DNA of 29,847 nt from a virus, in IMG/VR virus record IMGVR_UViG_3300036846_001605, positions 1 to 29,847 of that record. One strand, given 5' to 3'. The notes under the pieces are model-generated. The model saw only the letters and a list, made by a program, of their open reading frames with translations, did not search any database and was not told the DNA's origin. Positions 7,665 through 16,132 of this stretch are shown here, in pieces. Position 1 is the stretch's first letter, and each line of letters opens with the position of its first letter. The position numbers were made by a program, and so were the translations under genes.

Positions 7665-8264
7665 TTAACTCTCCAGTTTCGCGCCATAGGTGGCGCTGTC
7701 GTTATTAATGCCGGTTGCCTGAAGGCTGGCCGGATAGCAAATGTATTCACCGTCGAACCAGCCCGCCCGGATAAACAGATCGCTGATTGTGATAACTTCA
7801 AAACGATAACGGCGGCATGTACGCCCGTACTGGCGGATGATCTCCATCATCAGTTCCGGGTTATCTGACAGCTGACCATCCGTCACGCGCACCGTAATTA
7901 CATCCCAGCCGATACCGTCCTGACGCTCCAGCAGTTCCACATAACCAATGCCGAGACGCTGAAAAATACTGATAAATCCTGCCACGCTGCCTGCGTCACT
8001 CGCGTTAATGAAGGCATAAGCCACACGCTTTCTGAACAGTGCCAACGGCTCCCCGTTGAAGCGGTTTATATCCCTGTCATAGGCAATAAGGTTAAGTAGC
8101 GCTGACGAACAGGTCAGCGGGTCAAACTGCTTTAACGGCCATGTGATCCAGTCGTATGCCTGCCGCCAGAAAACCTTTGCACTATTCAGCAGCTTTGCTG
8201 GCTCCCCTTTATCCATCCAGAACGGCAGCGCCAGCGCGGCCAGTTTTTTTAAAAAATCAGTCAT
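7665..8264 (-). CDS. Baseplate wedge protein, gpI-like
   Basis: A 199-residue tail protein following the J protein with an 8-base overlap and preceding the fibre gene, the same J-I-H order as in P2. The chain has a Trp-rich N-terminal region (about residues 33-50) and a conserved-looking ending with WFDGEYICYPAS. In this family gpI joins the J-containing wedge and supports fibre attachment. Assignment rests mainly on gene order plus general resemblance to the tail protein I family used by HP1-type phages. Confidence 0.75.
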   Translation of the reverse strand: MTDFLKKLAALALPFWMDKGEPAKLLNSAKVFWRQAYDWITWPLKQFDPLTCSSALLNLIAYDRDINRFNGEPLALFRKRVAYAFINASDAGSVAGFISIFQRLGIGYVELLERQDGIGWDVITVRVTDGQLSDNPELMMEIIRQYGRTCRRYRFEVITISDLFIRAGWFDGEYICYPASLQATGINNDSATYGAKLES

Positions 8265-9441
8265 GTTTGAGACTCACGGTTAAGGCATCAAGGCGCGGTA
8301 CCGTCAGTTCACTGACAATATCGCCCAGCGAAAAACTCAGTGAATCAACGGCGGGAAACTGCCGATGAATCTCCCGCCCAAGATTTGAGAAAGAAAAGCG
8401 CGAATACGGCCACGTCTTTTTAACGTCAAAATTGCTGTTTTCCCTGAAAGCACAGCGGATCAGGTTATTGACGCCCGCCAGCAACGTGCTTTGCTCTTCT
8501 TCCGTCATGTTGTCGGGATTGACGACATAGACGTTTACCACCAGGGCATGCCTCGTTTCAGGCATAGAAAAACACTGCATATCATCCCCATGGCCATGGT
8601 GGCCCTGCGAGTTGATGTAGTTATTTACCGCCTCAATGAACGGATCAGACGTCACACCGCTATCAAGCAGCAGATACGCATTGGCAGTGCCTGGGCCGCG
8701 GGGCGCGTCATGCAAAAAGAAAATGCGGTCAACACTCAAGCCCACCACCGCGGCAATCATGGAGCGATAAACCGCGTCGGTGTGGTAGTTGCCTACAAGA
8801 TTGAACTGATTGCGGCAGCGCTCGCGTAGCTCGTCGTCGCTCTCTTCATCAGCGCCCGGAACTGTCAACCAGTCCTCTTCACTCGCTACATGGCTGATCC
8901 CATCAATGGCCACGGGTAAAATGCGGTAGTAACCCGGCGCAAGGTTATATGCACCCCCGGTACCACTGGCTTTAACAGGCAGCAAAGCGTCTGCCACACC
9001 AGCAGTGATTGTCACATCTGACACCGTAGCCAGCTCGTACACCTTGCCGTTAATCCTTTCTGTCTGGATGAGCGTCCCGGCCTTCACGGTTACTACCGCT
9101 TTGGCATCCTCCTTAAAAAAGCGGATCACACCTTCGGCGGAACTCGCGGGTTTAGCCGTCAGATTCACCGCCCAGGCTAACAGGCGCAGCATCTGGCCAC
9201 CTGCTGTGGCCACGAACATATTGGCCAGCACGGTAGAGACCAGCACATCCTTTAGCCACATGACCGGCGCGGTCACAATGGCGGATATCAGCCGCCAAAA
9301 GGGCGACATTCTGGAAGTGTTGGTGATCAGCCCTTCCGCTTTGACGATGGCATTAAACCGGGTGCGCACTTCCTCTTCAGTCGTGGGCATACCGCTTTGC
9401 TTCAGCACGTCTTCAAAATCTATTTGCGGTTTTTCCGTCAC
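8257..9441 (-). CDS. J: Baseplate protein J
   Basis: A 394-residue baseplate J family protein, a component of the wedges that surround the hub. The motif region GADEESDDELRERCRNQF (about residues 193-210) is the hallmark of this family. The start is a GTG at 9441 that overlaps the stop of the preceding gene (GTGA), with a GGGGG run 7 bases upstream. A hydrophobic stretch near residues 45-65 may be an amphipathic helix rather than a membrane anchor. It is followed by the gpI-like gene with an 8-base overlap, as in other contractile-tail phages. Confidence 0.93.
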   Translation of the reverse strand: MTEKPQIDFEDVLKQSGMPTTEEEVRTRFNAIVKAEGLITNTSRMSPFWRLISAIVTAPVMWLKDVLVSTVLANMFVATAGGQMLRLLAWAVNLTAKPASSAEGVIRFFKEDAKAVVTVKAGTLIQTERINGKVYELATVSDVTITAGVADALLPVKASGTGGAYNLAPGYYRILPVAIDGISHVASEEDWLTVPGADEESDDELRERCRNQFNLVGNYHTDAVYRSMIAAVVGLSVDRIFFLHDAPRGPGTANAYLLLDSGVTSDPFIEAVNNYINSQGHHGHGDDMQCFSMPETRHALVVNVYVVNPDNMTEEEQSTLLAGVNNLIRCAFRENSNFDVKKTWPYSRFSFSNLGREIHRQFPAVDSLSFSLGDIVSELTVPRLDALTVSLKHD

Positions 9442-9767
9442 AGCTGCACCCCCGCCGAAATAACGCCAAACTCTTCCGTTTCAGCCGTCACCCAAAGACG
9501 CGCGCGGCTTTCTTCTGAAACTGCCACCGTACCCGCGACAATGCGCACGTCGCTTTCAACCAACAATTCAAGCTGCGTAAAAATATCAGCGCGCAGTGTC
9601 GGGCTGCGTTCAGCAATCAGCTCCGTTGCAAGCCCGCTTTCCAGAATTGAGTGAACAATATCCTGCCCGATGCTTTGCCGGTTATTGCACAGCTCTGGCT
9701 CTTTACCTGTGTTCAGTAAAAAATCATCAGACTCAATTAACAGGTCGATATATAACATTTCACTCAT
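9438..9767 (-). CDS. Baseplate protein, DUF2590 (gpW/gp25-like)
   Basis: A 109-residue protein of the DUF2590 family found in HP1-type phages. Its position directly before J and its size match the gp25/gpW sheath-initiator protein of the baseplate. The open frame extends to 9785, but the ATG at 9767 is preferred: it overlaps the tape measure stop as ATGA and has AGGAG about 8 bases upstream. The chain begins with an acidic stretch and ends in a beta-rich part. The precise biochemical role is inferred from order, not from active-site residues. Confidence 0.8.
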   Translation of the reverse strand: MSEMLYIDLLIESDDFLLNTGKEPELCNNRQSIGQDIVHSILESGLATELIAERSPTLRADIFTQLELLVESDVRIVAGTVAVSEESRARLWVTAETEEFGVISAGVQL

Positions 9768-11779
9768 GGGTTTAACTCCTGCCATTCCATTAGCTGCCCT
9801 GGCGTTAACATTTCTTTCGGGTAAATATTTACCGTGCCAACTTTTCTGCTGTTATCCGTCACAGATTTAGAATTGCTGCTGATGGCTTTATTTATTCCGC
9901 CCCGGTCAATATCTTTTACCGTGCCACCGGTTAATAAATTATTTTGCACCACAGATGGCGAAGGAGTCATATCAGGGAAAGATGGCATAGCCGTCTTTGG
10001 CAATTGTGGCGAGTCGCCAGCAACCTTAATATCCACACCAGGGATTTTATTCAGCTTTTCTACAATCCAGTTCCATGACTTAAGAAAGCTACCTTTAATT
10101 GATTCCCAGACATTATCGAACATATTGATAATGCCGGTAGCCATGCCATTTAATGCCTGCGAAGGTGAAAAGCTTGTAAGTAAAATAATAAATCTGTTCC
10201 AGCCATTGGCTATTGATTCCCATACGGAGCTAAAGACGCCGCCCAGCCACTCAATCACACCGGCAACGGATTTAAATGCTTCCGTATTCATCACGGCAGC
10301 TTTGATTGCGTCCCAGTGCTTCACAAGCAAATAACAGCCCACAACCAGCGCCGCTATTGCCGCGATGATCAGGAGGATTGGCCAGCTCATAAAGTTAATT
10401 GCCGCGCCGGTAAGCATTGCCTGCATTCGCAATGCCATTAGCACACCGCGCAAACCTCTCATTGCCGCAGCCCAAACCAGCTTCGCTTTGGTGTTAAGCC
10501 ACGTCCAGGCAGTATCAATTTTGGTAACTGTCGTGAGTAACTTCCAGACTCCAGTCCAGCCCATCATGATGAACTTAGAAACACCCATCACTATGTTAGC
10601 GATTGCCCCTACGGCGGCAAAACTTAACAGTGCCATCGCTGCATAGCCCACCACGCGGGCGATGTTAGGAAACATCTGCATCCAGCGGGCAAAGGTCTGC
10701 CCCATGTTTGCCAGACGGTTAAGCATGGGATACAGCACAGGTATCAGTGTCAAACCAATAACGGTCTGGATAGCCTTCAGAATAGCAACGAAGCGATCCC
10801 ATGGCTTTACCAGCTTAGTGGCCATTTCCTGGGTGCGTTTCAGACCATCTGAACCGCCCAGCTCTGTGATATTGCGCTGGAGCAACCCTACATTGCCGTA
10901 TAGCTGCTTAACCACGGCTGAACTATCACCAAAAGCGGCATCAAGTTCAGCCTGGGCTTTCAGGTTCCCTTCCAGACTCTTGCCATACTTACCCTGAAGC
11001 TTGATAAGCATTTCAGGCATGGAGAGCATTTTTCCGGTGGAATCGGTAAACGACAAGCCCAGCTTTTTAGCCCCATCAATCGCGCCGGTCATGAAGCCTT
11101 CGTATGCGCTGCTGGCTTCCGTCCCAAGCGTGCGCTGAAGCTGCCCCAGCACGGCCAACTGCTCATCCAGCCCGATATCATAGTTAGAACCCACACCGCG
11201 CGCGCCTTCCATAAGGTCTTTTATCTGGCCCATTTCCGTGCCAAACGTCTGGCGCATGTACACCATCTTGCCAGCCAGCTGCTCAGCAAACGGGACTTTG
11301 CCCACTGCATCGGCTTCCCGCTTAAAGTTACCGAACATTTGGCCCATAAACTCGCTGGTTTCGGCGGCGGTAGACTTCATAGCAAAAGCCAGCGTATTGG
11401 CTACTGTCGTCACCTTCGGCAGCTCCTGGCTGCTTAGCCCAGCAATAGCGGCATTAATATCCTGCGTGGACTGCACAAAAGCCACGGCGCTGGTTCCGTA
11501 TGTCGTGCTGAAGCGAAGGGCATCACGTTGCACCGTTTTTAACGCCGTGCTGTCGATACCCCGCGCCGCGGCCTCATTCACTGCGTCATACATTTCAATG
11601 GCAGGAGACAATGCCCCTTTAATTGCCATGGCGGTAGCGGCAAGCGCCAGTACACCCCCGCCTATTTGTTTAAAGGCGGCTTTTGATTTATCGGCAAAGT
11701 TACTTACGCTGCCCTGGGCTTGTTTCAGGGGGCGCGTTAATTTGTCGATAAGGCTTAATGTAAATTCAAGCTGTTTCAT
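9764..11779 (-). CDS. Tail tape measure protein
   Basis: A 671-residue protein that sets tail length and is ejected ahead of the DNA. The N-terminal 330 residues carry the TP901-type tape measure core, including a conserved region around GVGSNYDIGLDEQLAVLGQL. Hydrophobic segments at about residues 40-60, 370-405 and 455-480 are typical of the part that inserts into the host membrane. Its length is in line with the short tails of this group. It overlaps the frameshift extension of the tail chaperone by 4 bases upstream and the DUF2590 gene by 4 bases downstream. Confidence 0.93.
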   Translation of the reverse strand: MKQLEFTLSLIDKLTRPLKQAQGSVSNFADKSKAAFKQIGGGVLALAATAMAIKGALSPAIEMYDAVNEAAARGIDSTALKTVQRDALRFSTTYGTSAVAFVQSTQDINAAIAGLSSQELPKVTTVANTLAFAMKSTAAETSEFMGQMFGNFKREADAVGKVPFAEQLAGKMVYMRQTFGTEMGQIKDLMEGARGVGSNYDIGLDEQLAVLGQLQRTLGTEASSAYEGFMTGAIDGAKKLGLSFTDSTGKMLSMPEMLIKLQGKYGKSLEGNLKAQAELDAAFGDSSAVVKQLYGNVGLLQRNITELGGSDGLKRTQEMATKLVKPWDRFVAILKAIQTVIGLTLIPVLYPMLNRLANMGQTFARWMQMFPNIARVVGYAAMALLSFAAVGAIANIVMGVSKFIMMGWTGVWKLLTTVTKIDTAWTWLNTKAKLVWAAAMRGLRGVLMALRMQAMLTGAAINFMSWPILLIIAAIAALVVGCYLLVKHWDAIKAAVMNTEAFKSVAGVIEWLGGVFSSVWESIANGWNRFIILLTSFSPSQALNGMATGIINMFDNVWESIKGSFLKSWNWIVEKLNKIPGVDIKVAGDSPQLPKTAMPSFPDMTPSPSVVQNNLLTGGTVKDIDRGGINKAISSNSKSVTDNSRKVGTVNIYPKEMLTPGQLMEWQELNP

Positions 11780-11970
11780 TCAGTGCCTTTAAATGCCGTG
11801 CCGATACCGCTGGCAATTGCCAGACGCGTATATTCCCAATAACGATTATCCAGCCAGATAGCTGCGGCAATATCATCCGCATTATCTTCACCCTGGGGGA
11901 GATAATGACGCCGCAATATTAAGTATTGTTCCAGTCCGTTGTTATCTATTGCGCGCACCCGCGCCGTTAG
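11776..11970 (-). CDS. Frameshift extension of the tail assembly chaperone
   Basis: A 64-codon frame that continues the chaperone in the -1 frame. It follows the slippery sequence at 11970-11976 without a stop and ends 4 bases inside the tape measure gene (ATGA-type overlap). The only independent start, a GTG at 11958, lies in the loop of a G/C hairpin and has no ribosome-binding site, so the frame is probably made only as a fusion of about 149 residues with the upstream chaperone. This is the equivalent of the T part of lambda gpGT and of P2 E-prime. The part carries a Trp/Tyr-rich helix (AAAIWLDNRYWEYTRLA) suited to binding the tape measure protein. The 60-residue GTG-started form may be annotated elsewhere as a separate small protein. 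Confidence 0.8.
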   Translation of the reverse strand, partial: LTARVRAIDNNGLEQYLILRRHYLPQGEDNADDIAAAIWLDNRYWEYTRLAIASGIGTAFKGTE

Positions 11971-11976
11971 TTTTTT
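11951..11976 (-). other. Programmed -1 ribosomal frameshift signal
   Basis: Reading the minus strand, the chaperone codons GTA AAA AAC are followed by the stop TAA. This places the heptamer A-AAA-AAC exactly in the X-XXY-YYZ register. Five bases after the heptamer a hairpin GCGCG-GGTG-CGCGC (11964-11951) begins, which is the usual spacing for a stimulatory structure. Slipping back one base continues with CTA ACG GCG and stays open for 64 codons. Confidence 0.85.
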
Positions 11977-12224
11977 ACTTCAATCTCCAGCTCAGGGGCA
12001 TAAATTTCATTCACTTTTCCCGCCAGTTGAATAGCAGCGCCGGGACGTTTTAAAATTTCCGTCAGTGCTTCTTTGGTATCAACCGAAACAATACGCATCA
12101 GATAATTGTGCGCAGGGGCAACTTTGTTATCCATCGCCATTTCATTAATAAACTTATTGTACGCAGATTGATTAGGCTCCAGACAAATATCAATACCGGC
12201 AATAGCTAATTTAATCTTTTCCAT
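11967..12224 (-). CDS. Tail assembly chaperone
   Basis: An 85-residue acidic/helical protein directly upstream of the tape measure gene. Its position, size and frameshift into the following frame match the G-type tail assembly chaperones that coat the tape measure protein during tail polymerisation. It ends in EIEVKN, the last two codons being the slippery site. The ATG at 12224 lies 14 bases inside the Rz1 gene, with a GAGAG sequence upstream. The family is recognised by context more than by sequence. Confidence 0.78.
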   Translation of the reverse strand: MEKIKLAIAGIDICLEPNQSAYNKFINEMAMDNKVAPAHNYLMRIVSVDTKEALTEILKRPGAAIQLAGKVNEIYAPELEIEVKN

Positions 12225-12522
12225 TTAATATACTCTCTCTTAAGTTAATTTCGTCAACCAGCTGGTTATGCCTTACGGCACACTGGCCATACATATCCAG
12301 ATAAATAATAAGTAGGTCTGCCGCGCTATTGCCCTGATTGCCCTTCAGGCGCGGCAGCTGCGCGGGGCATTTTGTTTTCAGGTTTTCCTGATAACGCACG
12401 TTCGACTTTGGCGGCGGCGTCGTTGTACATGCTGACAAACTCAGCAGACAGGCAAACATTGGTAAAGACCGGCTTAACAAGCTCTGTGCGGATCTCCCGC
12501 GCTGGCGCGTTCCGTATTTCAT
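12211..12522 (-). CDS. Rz1: Outer-membrane spanin lipoprotein (Rz1)
   Basis: A 103-residue lipoprotein that bridges from the outer membrane to Rz and disrupts that membrane in the last step of lysis. A lipobox LSAC (Cys32) follows a hydrophobic stretch, and the mature part begins TTTPPPK, the proline-rich start usual for Rz1. The ATG at 12522 has AAGGA about 8 bases upstream; an internal ATG at 12459 (residue 22) would give a shorter signal peptide but lacks a ribosome-binding site. The start lies within the Rz gene in another frame, with an overlap of about 197 bases, and the C-terminal part extends beyond it. Confidence 0.85.
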   Translation of the reverse strand: MKYGTRQRGRSAQSLLSRSLPMFACLLSLSACTTTPPPKSNVRYQENLKTKCPAQLPRLKGNQGNSAADLLIIYLDMYGQCAVRHNQLVDEINLRESILNGKD

Positions 12523-12703
12523 CCAGTTTTCCTTCCAGTAACCGGCCTGAATGGCTGGCGATCAACTCCATCTTTTTGCCAGTGGCGCTGGCGCTTCGTT
12601 CAATAACCAGCTCCAGACTATCCCTCTGCCAGATGGCAACCTTCCAGCCCGACAGAAAAGCCAGCGCAAGCGCCCCAATGGCCAGCAAAACGGCGCGATT
12701 CAT
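12326..12703 (-). CDS. Rz: Inner-membrane spanin (Rz-like)
   Basis: A 125-residue protein with an N-terminal membrane anchor (about residues 4-22) followed by a charged helical, coiled-coil-like periplasmic domain, the form of an i-spanin. It spans the periplasm and pairs with the Rz1 lipoprotein encoded within and past its own end. The start codon shares a base with the endolysin stop (TGATG). The order holin, endolysin, Rz, Rz1 is complete. Assignment is by topology, size and context. Confidence 0.82.
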   Translation of the reverse strand: MNRAVLLAIGALALAFLSGWKVAIWQRDSLELVIERSASATGKKMELIASHSGRLLEGKLDEIRNAPAREIRTELVKPVFTNVCLSAEFVSMYNDAAAKVERALSGKPENKMPRAAAAPEGQSGQ

Positions 12704-13044
12704 CAGCGTACTCCGTTGTGTTCCATGCTGAAGTGATTGCCGTCCGGGTTCGTTTTAAAGCGCCCGCCCCAGCTGCCGCCGATGGATTCCCAGTACTCCC
12801 CAAGGGGCTTATAGTCCTCCGTCCGGGTTTTATACTCGCCATTCACGAACAGGTTAAAATCCACGGCCAGGCGCTGCGTATGAAGACTGTTTGAAATGCC
12901 GCTGCCTTTTTTAGCATTCAGCGCGGCTTGCTCCGGCGTACGATAAGCCTCACCGAAAGTCAGACGTAAACCGCGCTCCTGCGCCCAAAAAATCAGCTGT
13001 GCAATTTTCACGGCAAACAGCTGCTGCTTTTCGCTTAATGTCAT
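12703..13044 (-). CDS. Endolysin, M15 family peptidase
   Basis: A 113-residue zinc peptidase that cuts the peptide cross-bridges of peptidoglycan, similar to the L-alanyl-D-glutamate endopeptidases of T5-like phages. The M15 metal site is visible as His55-x6-Asp62 (SLHTQRLAVD) and Asp101-xx-His104 (DGNH), and residues Y34-R35-T36 fit the substrate-side motif. No signal peptide or SAR anchor is present, so it depends on the holin for export. The start overlaps the holin stop as ATGA, which couples their translation. Confidence 0.92.
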   Translation of the reverse strand: MTLSEKQQLFAVKIAQLIFWAQERGLRLTFGEAYRTPEQAALNAKKGSGISNSLHTQRLAVDFNLFVNGEYKTRTEDYKPLGEYWESIGGSWGGRFKTNPDGNHFSMEHNGVR

Positions 13045-13337
13045 TTTGAACCCCGCTTAAAAATTTCCCCGAAACCGCCGCGCCGCTGCACCCACGCTTC
13101 CACTGCCTGCTGCCCGGCAATGCCCATTGCCGAGGCAATTCCCAGCAATGCCAGGGGATGAATTTCAGGTGCCAGATACAGCACGGCACCGGCTGCAACA
13201 CAAAGCGCGCTCCCCAGAATCATGCGCCCAAATGCCAGGCGTGGCGTGATCGGTTCGCTCCCCGAGAGAAGTTTGGCCATAGCAATCAACCCGCCCATAA
13301 TGACCAGCTGCCAGAATGTTTTTTCATGCTCCTGCAT
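13041..13337 (-). CDS. Holin
   Basis: A 98-residue membrane protein with three hydrophobic segments (about residues 8-24, 36-56 and 62-82), an acidic N-terminus and a basic C-terminus, consistent with a class I holin of the LydA/phage_holin_3 type. It makes the timed hole in the inner membrane through which the endolysin escapes. AAGGA lies 5 bases before the ATG. It opens the lysis cassette, which is inserted between the tube and chaperone genes as in HP1-type phages. No separate antiholin is apparent. Confidence 0.85.
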   Translation of the reverse strand: MQEHEKTFWQLVIMGGLIAMAKLLSGSEPITPRLAFGRMILGSALCVAAGAVLYLAPEIHPLALLGIASAMGIAGQQAVEAWVQRRGGFGEIFKRGSK

Positions 13338-13345
13338 GGTTATCC

Positions 13346-13801
13346 TTACCCGATCAGGTTTTCAGTGGCTTCCGCTTCCAGATATGGAATGCCGTTAATC
13401 TTCACGAACTCCGGACTGGTCACGAAGTATTTAATTTTGTGCGTGGTAATGCTGCCGCCCTTCGGATCAACATCCAGAATATTGTTCAGTTGCAGCTTGC
13501 AGCCGAATGCCTCCACCTTCATTTCCTCATTGCCCGCTTTGGCATAGAAAAGAAAATCCTGTGGCTCAACACCCCGCCACGAACCGGCGCGGCGGGCCAG
13601 GCCGGTGACAATTGATAACGCCTTGGTGCTCAGTTCAATTTCACCTTCGGCGGCAACGTCACCATCAACATGGCCATCGGGTACACCACGGGTTTGTGCT
13701 GCGGCGCTGTTATCCGTGATATCCAGGCTGATTTTCTCAACGTGGATCAGCTGGCCACCCATATGGGTATCAAACGACATACCCGAAATTCGTTTAGTCA
13801 T
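13346..13801 (-). CDS. Tail tube protein (DUF2597)
   Basis: A 151-residue beta-rich protein of the DUF2597 family. It follows the sheath gene with an ATGA overlap and, by gene order and size, is the inner tube subunit. The N-terminus reads SGMSFDTHMGGQLIHVEKIS, with the pattern usual in phage tube proteins of hydrophobic strands and a conserved Gly. P2 gpFII is the functional counterpart, but sequence resemblance is to the HP1/K139 branch. Confidence 0.82.
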   Translation of the reverse strand: MTKRISGMSFDTHMGGQLIHVEKISLDITDNSAAAQTRGVPDGHVDGDVAAEGEIELSTKALSIVTGLARRAGSWRGVEPQDFLFYAKAGNEEMKVEAFGCKLQLNNILDVDPKGGSITTHKIKYFVTSPEFVKINGIPYLEAEATENLIG

Positions 13802-14925
13802 GCGCTTGCCTCCAGGCTGGCATCCAGTAACAGGCTGATCGTGATTTGCAGTGGCACTTCATAAGTGCGCAACACCATATAAATCTCTACAGCCTTTTTA
13901 TTTTTCCAGACAATCGATACGTCGCCATCCTGCGGAGACTTCACCTCGCCCGGAAACGTCACGCCGTTAATGGCTGAACTCACCGACATTTCCCGCAGCG
14001 GCTTCGCAAAAAGCTGCTCATGCGCGGCAATGCTGGAAGGTGTACTGTTCAGCGAACGATCCGCGATATGCGCAATCGCCAGCAGTCGCACACGGCGGGC
14101 CGCTTTATCGGCAATACGCAGCGTTTCAATGCTCTGATAATCGCCGCCCTCAACATCCAGCGTGCGGCCATCTGACCAGTACAGCCCATCGTAATCTGGG
14201 TACCACATCGGTACACTGAAGCGCTGCGCCTCCAGCGCCTGGAGTGTTGCCAGCTCCAGTGGAACACCGGAACCATCCAGCGGGGTTTCGTCACTGCCCA
14301 TGCTGATTAGCGCGCCGGTTTTAACCCTGGCCGGGCTATCGGCAATGGTCACTGCACGACTGCATAAACGCCCCGCAAGCACGCCCGGTTCATTGCCCCA
14401 CAGGCGGGGAACCAGCTGTACCGCCTTTTCAGCAATGCCATCCTGAAGCGTGGCCAGGCGCGCCAGATAATCGGCCTGCCCTTCTTCGTCCTGAATACCC
14501 TGAACAGCAAGGAGGAACCATACCCAGCGGCCAAAGCGGGCAATCAGATTTGCGCGTAACGTTGCCGCCTTATTAATGGTTGCAGGCTCTGCGACATCAT
14601 CAGACAGCACCACCCCTTCTACCGAACAAGACAACTGCGCAGCTATAACGGCATCAACCCACGCATCCGGCTCACTATCGCCAGCCAGCACATGCACAAA
14701 GCCCCACCAGTTCTGGCCCGCATTAGCCTGAGCGGCAAGCACATCACGCTTTAACTGGCTGTCGCCCTCACCCAGAAGGGCATCAAAATCACTCTGGGTA
14801 TTCACGGCCAGCGTTTTCCCCACATTCACGGAACCCGTCCCGATAAACAGCACGGTGCGTTCAACTTCGTTAGTTTCGCCCAGCAGCTGGTTTATCTGGT
14901 TTACTGTCACATTCGGCCAGGTCAT
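13798..14925 (-). CDS. Tail sheath protein (DUF2586)
   Basis: A 375-residue protein of the DUF2586 family, the contractile sheath subunit of HP1-type phages. The N-terminus (MTWPNVTVNQINQL) and the run of alternating strands and helices fit sheath proteins. It overlaps both neighbours by ATGA junctions: tail completion protein S before and tube after. In P2 the equivalent is gpFI, but that sequence family is different. Confidence 0.83.
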   Translation of the reverse strand: MTWPNVTVNQINQLLGETNEVERTVLFIGTGSVNVGKTLAVNTQSDFDALLGEGDSQLKRDVLAAQANAGQNWWGFVHVLAGDSEPDAWVDAVIAAQLSCSVEGVVLSDDVAEPATINKAATLRANLIARFGRWVWFLLAVQGIQDEEGQADYLARLATLQDGIAEKAVQLVPRLWGNEPGVLAGRLCSRAVTIADSPARVKTGALISMGSDETPLDGSGVPLELATLQALEAQRFSVPMWYPDYDGLYWSDGRTLDVEGGDYQSIETLRIADKAARRVRLLAIAHIADRSLNSTPSSIAAHEQLFAKPLREMSVSSAINGVTFPGEVKSPQDGDVSIVWKNKKAVEIYMVLRTYEVPLQITISLLLDASLEASA

Positions 14926-15629
14926 GCCCCACCCCTTATATCCTGTGCATTCACATCCCAGCCAAAGCCAATGGCCTGAAGCTGACGTGCGAGCGCTTTG
15001 TTAAAATCGTCGTCGCTCATACCGAGAAACTCACGCGCTGGCAGGTCTATCGTCCAGCTTGTTTTCACCGCCTTCCCACTCAACTTGCGGATCAAAATGC
15101 CCGCCTGGTTGTAGTGCATGCTCGCGGTTATTTCGCCAAGCGTTGGCTTGCGCCAACGCTTCCCCTTCCGTACCCGGTAGCCAAGAGCGCGCAGCTTTTT
15201 AGCCTGTCCTGGCGTGGCCATCACTTCCGGCCCGACAATGCGCCGCTTTCCGCCGCGGCTGCGCTTTTGGTGCATGCCATTTTGCTGGCTATCAGCAATC
15301 ACCCCGGCAGGTACCGGCGTTTCACCATTTCGATAGCCCCCACCCTGGAAATAAACGCGCACCGCCTCAATTTCAGGCATCTCGCGTATGTGCAGCAATT
15401 TCGGCAGATTGCGCAGCATCTTGCCTTTGCGCTTTGTTTTCCTGCCCTGCCAGGCATTGCCGTCCGGGTCTTGCTGGTTGCGCACATTGCGTTTTGCGGC
15501 GGCAATCAGACCGTATTTGGCCAGACGCCAAAGCAGGCGCTGCCGCTTTTTAGGCGGTAAGTCCATACCGGCCAGACTTTTGCGCAGTGTGGCCAGCTGC
15601 TGTTTGTTCAGCTCTCCGCTGGCAAACAT
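14922..15629 (-). CDS. S: Tail completion/virion morphogenesis protein (gpS-like)
   Basis: A 235-residue basic protein of the phage virion morphogenesis family, to which P2 gpS belongs. It is thought to act at tail completion and head-tail joining. The N-terminal region LNKQQLATLRKSLAGMDLPP and the following Arg/Lys-rich stretch are typical. The ATG at 15629 overlaps the stop of the R-like gene (TGATG); the frame also offers a GTG one codon earlier at 15632. The C-terminus ends next to the sheath start. Confidence 0.85.
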   Translation of the reverse strand: MFASGELNKQQLATLRKSLAGMDLPPKKRQRLLWRLAKYGLIAAAKRNVRNQQDPDGNAWQGRKTKRKGKMLRNLPKLLHIREMPEIEAVRVYFQGGGYRNGETPVPAGVIADSQQNGMHQKRSRGGKRRIVGPEVMATPGQAKKLRALGYRVRKGKRWRKPTLGEITASMHYNQAGILIRKLSGKAVKTSWTIDLPAREFLGMSDDDFNKALARQLQAIGFGWDVNAQDIRGGA

Positions 15630-16132
15630 CACTCAGCCCCAACCGGCGCGCCAGTTTCATCCACGCCGTAAATCTGTGCCGTTAGCGCCACCCACACTTC
15701 GGGATCAACCAGCGCCCAGCGTCGGCCATCCCACGGTATTGGCCCCCTCTCATCTGGCTTAATGACCAGCTCATTGGCCATTGGCACGGTTAAAACAACG
15801 GTTGCCGTTTCCTCCGTCTCCACTGACACATCCCAGTCCGGTTCCGCATCGGTTAGCCCAATTTCGTCCAGTAGCTCCCTGTCTGCATCATCCAGCCATG
15901 CGGCCAGCAGCGACATAAGCAGCTGTGGCGGGCAAAGGCGGTACGGAAAACGCTCCCAGCTAAATAATGCGTCGTAACGGATAACGGCCTGCCGGTACTG
16001 ATCCAGCCCCAAATCTTTAGCGGCGGGGATAAACCGCATTTCATCCATCACGCTGGAAAAACCCTGCATTGCCCGCGCTGGCACGTTTTCCCGGAAAAAA
16101 GCGGTTAATGATTCAAGTTGCGTCTGGCTCAT
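15629..16132 (-). CDS. R: Tail completion protein (gpR-like)
   Basis: A 167-residue acidic protein of the P2 gpR type, needed to finish the tail before it joins the head. The Trp/Tyr-rich stretch YDALFSWERFPYR (about residues 53-65) and the long acidic C-terminal half fit the family. It overlaps the upstream L-like gene by ATGA and the S-like gene downstream. The R-S order is conserved across P2 relatives. Confidence 0.85.
   Translation of the reverse strand: MSQTQLESLTAFFRENVPARAMQGFSSVMDEMRFIPAAKDLGLDQYRQAVIRYDALFSWERFPYRLCPPQLLMSLLAAWLDDADRELLDEIGLTDAEPDWDVSVETEETATVVLTVPMANELVIKPDERGPIPWDGRRWALVDPEVWVALTAQIYGVDETGAPVGAE

Noticed and set aside
11238-11792. Open frame of 184 codons on the plus strand
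   Set aside because: Antisense to the tape measure gene; the cysteine- and serine-rich composition is that of a reversed coding frame.
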